Assembly (NCBI GenBank): GCA_017311315.1
Contig: CM029617.1
Location: forward strand, 14,861,455-14,925,454
Direction: 5' to 3'
Source: Dendrocalamus latiflorus
Taxonomy: Eukaryota > Streptophyta > Magnoliopsida > Poales > Poaceae
Length of the DNA stretch: 64,000 nucleotides
Part shown: positions 57,388 through 64,000 of the stretch, in pieces
Position numbering within the stretch: the stretch's first letter is position 1
How the letters are laid out: each line of letters starts with the position of its first letter
Notes under the pieces: generated by a model
Databases searched by the model: none
What the model was told of the DNA's origin: nothing
The model's input: the letters and a program-made list of their open reading frames with translations, nothing else
Translations under genes and position numbers: made by a program

Positions 57388-57675
57388 TATCAGGGGCGCA
57401 TGTCCTGTGCTGATTCCGTCAGCTAGGATGGTTTGTGAGTAAGTTATTACTAAACACATGTAAAATTACTGTTAGTTGTAACAACACTATATAACTAACA
57501 ATAACTCTACATGTATTTAATTGTCGCAGATGTAAAATAGCGTAGCCGTTATATTATATTATGTATACGATCAAGTTTAATCCAGCCGAGTTAACTATGT
57601 TCTTTCTTGATCTTGATAAGGGTTATAGGCTTGAGCTTGGGCTTGTCTAGCCCAATCTATTTTGGCACGCTCTAA

Positions 57676-58209
57676 TAGGGGTGAAAATGAAGCGAATACA
57701 GAGTTGATAGTGGTTAAATTATATCTGTATCTTATTTTTTTCTCTGGTTCGAATAAGAATCAGATAAACGTCGGATACGAATACAGATCAAATAAATATT
57801 TGATATAAAATCAGATCGGATTCGAATATTTTTCAGATTCCAATAATTATTCATGACCTCTCCTATTTAAAACATGGCACCGAATTATTTTAACATTTTA
57901 AATTGATAAATAGCTGACTCTAACATGTAACTGCTCATTAAATATTGACAGTAACAAATAAATTATTCATCTTACGTATTTATATAATGCAGTTTCTGAG
58001 GATAGATTCATATTTGTATAATGCAACCAAATGAAAGAATATTTGGTTGATCCGGATATAATTCGGATATCCAACACCGTTTCATATTATACCAAATTTG
58101 CATTCGAAATCTACAACTTCACAAGGTAAACATCCAAATCTGGCTCTGATCTTCTATTCGGATTCCGTATCAGGATTATCCAACCAAATTCGAATCCGTT
58201 TTCACCCTA
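57676..58209. mobile_element. MITE, hAT-like, with imperfect 8-bp target duplication
   Basis: 534 bp, starting TAGGGGTGAAAATGAAGCG and ending CGTTTTCACCCTA. Flanks are CGCTCTAA and TGCTCTAT, identical in six of eight positions. The interior contains repeated GGATTCGAAT / ATTCGAATCC type phrases. No coding capacity. Confidence 0.75.
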
Positions 58210-59055
58210 TGCTCTATGCCAGGGTTTTTTTTTTTTTTTTGAGAGTACGCTCTGCCGGTTATCAACTTAGTATGAGGTGGATTTGGCCCAGTCCATTAGA
58301 AAAGGGCGGCGGCCAGGATGGACAGCGCAATTGGGTTTTGAAATCAATTAGCTTGGCCCAGCAAATCACAAGTCAACTGCCTTGGTGCTGCCTCCATCCA
58401 TGTGATGTCACCAACCTAAGCAATTCTTCGCAAAGATTGATGCTGTGCCATGCACCGGCCACCCCCTTCCTCGATCTGGGGATCATCGACGATCTGCTGA
58501 TCTAGCTCTAATTTGATTCTGATAACCAATCCACCTTTCCCTTGTTTGTCGACAGTCGACCAGATCTGCATTGGCACTTTCGCAACCGCAGCACATCAGC
58601 CCTGTCGCCAGAACTCCTACCACGAATGGTGATATGTCACCGGGAACGAAATTAGGCGATTGAATTGGCAGCAACAACTAAGGCTTTGTTTGGATGAGCA
58701 GGAATGGCGGGGTTCTAACTCAATAGGCGTGGATCTTAATTCTGCTCCACATGGATTGCGATGGACTTTAATTTATTCTGAATCATTATAAGATGAATTA
58801 TTGGTACGCTTGTTGGACAAGAATTTGTTACTAAAACGATCAACAATAACAAGAAGGTTTGTAGTTTATACCAACGATGCCACGAGGCAAAATGGTTCGT
58901 AGTTTTCGACGCGGCTTGACGTCGACAATGTGCACCAGTTTTTCGACGTAATCTAGTAAGCATTCAAAACGCCTCGTTTTCCATACTGTGTTTCTTGCTC
59001 ACTCGATCGCGTCTGCTGATCTATATCGAAATAAAGTGAATTAAATAGCGGCGCC
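58210..59055. other. Intergenic and presumed promoter of the third RING gene
   Basis: A 17-base T run starts near 58224. 58680-58960 begins GGCTTTGTTTGGATGAGCAGGA, a phrase common at ends of grass MITEs. The last 100 bases before 59056 should hold the promoter and 5' UTR. No clear TATA box was chosen. Confidence 0.4.
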
Positions 59056-59619
59056 ATGCCCCCGCACGAGACCTGCAACTGGGGCTGTGACCTCCTCGCC
59101 GCGCTCATCGCCCTGGCCGCCGGGATCACGACGGCCGTCTTCGCGGCGCTCAGCGTCCGGACGCCGCAGAGCACCGGCTTCATCTTCTTCCTTGGCTTCC
59201 TCACTGTCGCCTTCCTCGTCAGCAGCTGCAGCTTCTGTGCCTCCGCTTACTACAGCAGGAAAGCGCAGAGTGCCGGTGCCGGTTCCAGCGCCGACCAGCG
59301 AAACACGCATACCTTCGATGGCCACAGCCATGATGAACAGCGCGCCAGTCAACTTCCAGCCATCGCCGGCGAACAGTTCCTCTCTGCAGACGCTCTCTCC
59401 GCCTGTGATATTCGTGATGGCGTGGGCGAGGAGTGCGCGGTGTGCCTCGGCGAGGTGGAGGAAGGGGAGACCGCGAGGCGGCTGCCGGCGTGCCGGCACG
59501 CGTTCCACAAGCGGTGCGTCGAGCGGTGGCTGCGCGAGCACTCGACGTGCCCCGTCTGCCGGTGCGACGTGCGCGCGCTCAAACCCTCGACCGAGGTGGT
59601 CGTCTTGCGTGTGGACTGA
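59056..59619 (+). CDS. ATL-like RING-H2 finger protein (probable E3 ubiquitin ligase)
   Basis: Intronless, 187 residues. Two hydrophobic segments (about residues 13-34 and 41-66), then a hydrophilic linker with a His/Asp-rich stretch (DGHSHDEQ, about 87-94), then a RING-H2 at residues 127-168 (CAVCLGEVEEGETARRLPAC, RHAFHKRCVERWL, HSTCPVC). Spacing is the ATL form C-x2-C-x15-C-x-H-x2-H-x2-C-x10-C-x2-C, with the conserved Pro and Trp in place. The tail of 19 residues ends VVVLRVD. The RING resembles that of the minus-strand gene at 13768 (both ...GETxRRLPxCxHxFH...). The start at MPPHETCN places a short cytosolic or lumenal N-terminus before the first span. The substrate is unknown. Confidence 0.87.
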   Translation: MPPHETCNWGCDLLAALIALAAGITTAVFAALSVRTPQSTGFIFFLGFLTVAFLVSSCSFCASAYYSRKAQSAGAGSSADQRNTHTFDGHSHDEQRASQLPAIAGEQFLSADALSACDIRDGVGEECAVCLGEVEEGETARRLPACRHAFHKRCVERWLREHSTCPVCRCDVRALKPSTEVVVLRVD

Positions 59620-59739
59620 TCCCGCTGGTGCTTCTTTGGTTCGATCGCTTCTTTACCGAAGAAAATGTTTGTTTGATTGCAGACATGCCCATTAATCTTG
59701 GGCCAGCATCTGTATTGTACGCAGGAGTTTCAAGGTAAA

Positions 59740-60030
59740 GTGTAATTAGACCTGTCAATTCTGTTGTTTACGTGATTACATCCCTTCTTCTTTACCTTAT
59801 TCATTCATGTGTTGTTCATGTCTTGACGCGGCCAAAAGAACCAAGTTCATGCATGTGTGTACTTCAGCCGAGCGTTGAGTTCTCAAAAGATTTTGACAAA
59901 ATATTGAGAGAAAATTCCTCGTAATCATTACATTCATTTTTTTGCTAGGCACTGGCGCAATTAGTGTAGCCACTTAATAAAAATTGTAGATTATGTGTGC
60001 TCGACGATCCGACATTAAAGTATTTGAACA
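59740..60030. other. 3' flank, nothing seen
   Basis: AT-rich region after the third RING gene; probably its 3' UTR and intergenic DNA. Confidence 0.4.
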
Positions 60031-60033
60031 TGG

Positions 60034-60268
60034 CAAGTACAAGAAAAACCCTCACAGACATTTTATTAGAGACGTTTTAATTTGTCTCTAAAATCATGAG
60101 TTCTAAAGTCTTAGGCATTTTAGACATACTTTAAAAATCGCAGCAAATTTTTTACTCTAAAGATGGTTTTGAGATGATTTCAAGACATTTCTGAGGCACA
60201 TGCAGAATTTTATCTTGTAGAGACTTTTTTTAGACGTTGTATAATTCGCCTAAGCGTTTTGTAGTGTA
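60034..60268. mobile_element. CACTA-derived miniature element, decayed
   Basis: The left edge GTACAAGAAAAACCCTCACAG resembles the common CACTACAAGAAAA terminus with a damaged start. The right edge GCGTTTTGTAGTG is the complement of CACTACAAAACGC. The interior repeats TTAGAGACG and AGAGACTTTT-type motifs. About 235 bp, no coding capacity. Confidence 0.5.
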
Positions 60269-60739
60269 CAAATATTTGTTTCGAGACGCTTACCAACTCT
60301 ATAGAGGTATCTTATAGGTGGTTCATATATGTTAAAAACTATACATTGCAAGACATAACTAAACAAGTGAGGTTCAAGAGGTTAGAACAACAAGTCTAAA
60401 AAATGAGGACTAACATTTGCAATAGTCCACACATTTGACTGATGGCGCAAAATGGGCAGCAACCTATCTCCTCATTATTAGAGACGAGTTAGTTCAATTT
60501 AAATGAAAATATAAGACAAAGAAATTAAGTATTGCAGATCCATTACTTCCATAATTAATACATTTACACAAAAATTCTATTAATTACACTTCTTTGTGAG
60601 AAAACACCTAATTAAGAATTCCAACATACACATTATAACAAAATATAACACACGACAATTACAAAATGTAAGAAAAATGGTATTCAATCTTGTCGTCGCT
60701 GATGGATGTTTACTTGGTTTGATGATCATGGCTATCAGA

Positions 60740-60995
60740 TGTAGATGGTCATAGCTACCGGATTTTTGGAGATGCTCATAGCTTCAGGATCTTGCAGATG
60801 ATCATAGCTACAGATTTTAGAGATGGTTGTAGCTACAATATTTGAAAATGGTCGTAGCTACGGTATTTTGGAGATGATCGTAGTTACGGTATTTTGGAGA
60901 TGGTCGTAGCTATAGTATTTTAGAGATAGTCGTAACTACAATATTTGAAAATGGTTGAAGCTACGGTCTTTGGAGATAGTTGTAACTACAACATT
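60740..60995. repeat. 26-bp minisatellite, copy 1
   Basis: About ten units of AGATGGTCGTAGCTACGGTATTTTGG type, 25-27 bases each, with many substitutions. Confidence 0.85.
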
Positions 60996-61934
60996 ACATA
61001 GTACTCATGAATATCAAGCACTTGTATGTACATAACCGAGGCTAAAGTATTCCTTTTCTTCCATCATTTATTGTTTTAGTCTGCCCTGTATTACTACTAG
61101 CACTACATAATGCTTGCATATGTTAAACGCTTTGCATGTAGTGAAAACTAGGCGAATGTTGTGTTTTATATTTAATTTTGGCAGCATATATCCATTGTTA
61201 ATTCGTATCCATTTGAGATAACCGAATTGAGGAAACGGGGGCTCTTCCAACTTCTCACCTTCAGTTTGTATCCATTTGCAAGGGATCGAACTAAAGAGAA
61301 GAAGTCTTCATACCTCGTCTTGCTTTGTTTCCATTTGTAGGGACCGAATCTAAAAAAATAAGGGATCAAGCACTTGTTCTTCGAGTTTGTATCCACTAAC
61401 GGGACCGAACCAAGGGGGCAAAACATAAAGAAAATGAAGCAACTTAGTCCATAAACCCGACGCAGTCAAAACCAGCGTTGTTGACCGACGTGGTCGAGAT
61501 ATCTTAGTTGACCACCGATTGTATATCTTAGCTTTCTTGTATATACATATGTATATATTTTCAGCGACATGAATGTCGTATGTTGTACTTTGATGTTGGA
61601 ATTCAAAGATGAGGGGAAAAGTATGTCCCACTGGACGTGCCAGAATCTGATGACCGAAACATGGGTGGCAACCCATCTCTGTGTCATTAGAGACATGTTG
61701 GTTAAATTTAATTGAAAATATGAGACAAAGAAATCAAGTATTATAGGTCCATTACTTCCAGAATTAATACATTTATATAAAAATTCTGTTAATTACATCT
61801 CTTTACAAGAAAACCCCTGATTAAGAATTCCAACATACACATTATAATAAAATACAACATACGACAATTACAAAATGTAAGAAAAATGGTCTTTAATCTT
61901 GTCGTTGCTGATGCATGTTTACTATGTTTGATGG

Positions 61935-62230
61935 TCGTGGCTATGAGTGCAGATGATTGTAGTCACTGGATTTTTGGAGAGGGTCGTAGCTTTAGGATTT
62001 TGTAGATGGTCATAGCTATAGGATTTTAGAGATGGTCGTAGCTACAATATTTCGAAATGGTTTGTAACTAAGGTATTTTGGAGTTGGTCGTAGATGCGGT
62101 ATTTTAGAGATGGTCGTAGCTACAATATTTTAGAGATAGTCGTAGCTACAATATTTTAGAGATAGTCGTAGCTACAATATCTGAAAATGGTCATAGCTAC
62201 GGTGTTGGAGATAGTCGTAGCTACAACATT
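61935..62230. repeat. 26-bp minisatellite, copy 2
   Basis: About eleven units of the same AGATGGTCGTAGCTACAATATTTT type, in the second copy of the 1.2-kb duplication. Three adjacent units near 62115-62185 are nearly identical, so the array has changed since the duplication. Confidence 0.85.
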
Positions 62231-62700
62231 ACATAGTACTTGTGAGTATTGAGTGCTTGTATGTACATAACCAAAGCGAAAGTATTTCCTTTCTTACATC
62301 ATTTATAGTTTTACTCTACCCTGTATTACTACTAGCACTACATAGCGCTTGCAGATGTTAAGCACTTTGCACGTAGTATAACCTAGGCAAAGGTTGTGTT
62401 TTATATTTTATTTTGGCAGCATATACCCACTGTCAATTTGTATCCATTTGAGAGGAATGAATTGAGGAACCAAGGGCTCTTCTAACTTCTCACCTTTGGT
62501 TTGTATCCACTTGCAAGGGACCGAACCGAAGAAAAGAAGTATTCACGCCTCCCTTGCTTTGTATCCATTTGTAGGGACCGATCCTAAGAAACAAGGGATC
62601 AAGCACTCGTTCTTCGAGTTTGTATCCACTAACGGGACCGAACCAAAGGGGATAGAATATAAACAAAATGAAGCACTTTGATCCATACCGTGATGGCCAA

Positions 62701-63616
62701 ACTAAAGGGCGATTGGGGGTGGATATGGAGAATGCTCCTCGATTCATACCACGATAGCCGAACCGAAGAGCAGAGGGAGAGAGGAAGAAGAAGAGCAAGA
62801 ACTTTACCTTCTTACATGGATTGGCTACTCTCGCTTTTTTCTTCTTTTGAGTGTGTTTTGTGTATCTCGCTTTCCCCTAGAGTTTGCCCAGTGTTTCCTT
62901 CTCTTGCCAAGGGTTCACCGTTCATGCTTCCCCCCTGTTTCTACCTGTCATCCTCTATTTATAGAGCAAGGATGAGAGGGTGATTGATGGCGGGAAGTTA
63001 CATCAACTTCTCTATTTGATTTTCTTTTGATTGAATTTTCTTTTGAAAACTACTACCACAGCACACACAAGCATATAGAGGTGTGGGACATGGGCAATTT
63101 GAGTTCTACAACCGGTGTTGCTTGCAGTCATGCGGGACATGCACCGGTCGGACTCCATCCCACCAATATGTTATGGCTAAGCCATGGACCCTTAATCATT
63201 TAGTTGGAGAGTGCTTAACTTCCACATGCATGCAGTATGGTGCCGCTTTCCTATCATTACAGGGGCGGTATCCATGCATGCTTTTGGTTGACCAGTAGGT
63301 CATTCAACACACGTCGAAGAAGACAACGTGGTTGTTGTGGTTACGGACTAAACAGTAAAGAAGGGGACTAGCTAGAGAGAGCCAACGACATGAGAGAGTG
63401 CCTGTGTATGAAAATGAGTAGATCCCCCTTTCTCATACTCCTCTTAGGGGTTTATATACATGAATGGGGTAGGATGGGAAATTCCCATCCTACTACTTGA
63501 TAATTACAAAATGTGAGGTCATATTGGTACATTCCTCCACACTATTGGGCATATTGTATATTGGGCCAGTTGCAAGGCCTAGTCACGGGGTTGGGCCACC
63601 GCCATAACAGTGGTCA
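62701..63616. other. No gene seen; possible LTR-like promoter near the end
   Basis: 62690-62960 has mixed composition with purine-rich stretches. 63420-63480 reads CTTAGGGGTTTATATACATGA, a TATA-like context seen in LTRs. Frames here are short and without motifs. Confidence 0.35.
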
Positions 63617-64000
63617 ACAGCATGTGGTTGATATAACATGGTCGACACAACATGATTGAAATATCATAGTCGACCAACATGGTCAAAATATCATGATCAA
63701 CCAACGTAGTTGATATATCATGGTTGAACTATCATAGTTGGCCAAGGTGGTCGAACTATCATGGTCGACCAACCTGGTCGATATATCATGGTCGACCAAG
63801 GTGGTTGAACTATCATGATCGATCAACATAGTCAAAATATCATAGTCGACCAACATAGTTGAACTATCACGGTCGACTAAGGTGGTCAAGATATCATGGT
63901 CAAAATATCATAATCGACCAACGTGGTTGAAATATTATGGTCAGCCAACGTGGTCAAAATATATCATGTCGACCAATGTGTTTGAAATATCACTGTTGAC
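63617..64000. repeat. 27-bp minisatellite running off the window
   Basis: About twelve units of TATCATGGTCGACCAACGTGGT plus five more bases (27 bp each), with two 14-bp half units and a few length variants. Because 27 is a multiple of three, the minus strand reads as nine-residue repeats of the STTLVDHD type. I see no other evidence that it is coding. Confidence 0.9.

Larger units (their letters stand above)
51624..57500 (+). mobile_element. Gene-fragment mosaic with a Helitron-like 5' end
   Basis: At 51624, A|TCTATATCTAAACTAATAA resembles the 5' end of grass Helitrons. Downstream, pieces of at least three unrelated genes follow one another on the plus strand: IWS1-like (52321-52500), CGR2/3-like (52628-53360), unidentified exon-like segments (54008-54870), and the C-terminal half of an MTP/CDF transporter (55650-57387). 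This layout is the hallmark of Helitron exon capture. I found no CCGT...ACGG...CTAG terminus near 57400-57600, so the 3' limit is a guess and Helitron origin is inference only. Confidence 0.4.
60450..62700. repeat. Tandem duplication of about 1.2 kb
   Basis: Two direct copies with a 1209-bp period where measured: GAAAATATAAGACAAAGAAA at 60505 and GAAAATATGAGACAAAGAAA at 61714. Shared landmarks include ACAAAATGTAAGAAAAATGG, the 26-bp minisatellite, TACTACTAGCACTACATA, and GTTTGTATCCA(C/T)TTGCAAGGGA. Divergence is roughly 10 percent by eye. About 200 bases at the first copy's end (61440-61640) are not in the second. No gene is supported in either copy. The arrangement could be two LTR-like copies or a segmental tandem duplication. 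Confidence 0.8.

Noticed and set aside
63617..64000. Regular 27-bp repeats as a possible CRISPR array
   Set aside because: Units are directly adjacent without unique spacers, diverged, and in plant nuclear DNA; this is a minisatellite.

Overview
This is plant nuclear DNA, almost certainly from a grass (Poaceae). The evidence is: three RING-H2 genes with strongly GC-biased coding sequence; chromodomain Ty3/gypsy elements whose 3-3.4 kb LTRs begin TGTAAC; Tat-type gypsy elements with a tRNA-Asp-type primer site; a CACTA element; and Helitrons with the maize-type 3' end (CCGTAGCAACGCAC...CTAG). Genes are sparse and sit between nested transposons. No rRNA, tRNA or CRISPR array was seen.

Layout. 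1-7904: a young chromovirus (Tekay/Del-like) element. Its left LTR is cut by the window edge. It lacks gag and protease, keeps RT, RNase H, integrase and chromodomain, and has almost identical LTRs. It sits inside the RT of an older minus-strand Tat element (7905 to about 12480). 13768-14307: a minus-strand RING-H2 gene. 14910-19082: a minus-strand Helitron carrying a complete seven-exon SEC20-like SNARE gene and one exon of a calcium-dependent protein kinase. 19440-20470: an unusual inverted-repeat element with about ten 60-bp tandem units. 21802-24900: an old LTR hosting two MITEs. 24900-33000: AT-rich decayed LTR and copia remnants. 33692-35352: a second minus-strand Helitron with minisatellites.

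About 35680-47984: a decayed plus-strand Tat element. It is interrupted by a solo LTR (38450-41835, with a CCATG target duplication), a CACTA element (42463-45056) and a truncated LTR, and it ends in an antisense accessory ORF. 48215-48716 and 49459-49697: MITEs; the second has a perfect 8-bp target duplication. 50052-50774: a four-span RING-H2 gene. 51624 to about 57500: a mosaic of gene pieces on one strand (IWS1-like, CGR2/3-like, unidentified exons, and the C-terminal half of an MTP/CDF cation transporter). 57676-58209: a MITE. 59056-59619: a third RING-H2 gene. 60450-62700: a diverged tandem duplication of about 1.2 kb carrying 26-bp minisatellites. 63617-64000: a 27-bp minisatellite running off the end.

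Functionally, the credible host-type genes are the three RING-H2 ubiquitin-ligase candidates and the SEC20-like gene, which lies inside Helitron ends. They show no operon-like or pathway relationship. Most of the rest is transposon nesting and gene-fragment capture. Exon coordinates were read by eye from splice consensus and reading frame. Family assignments come from recognised motifs, not from a database search.
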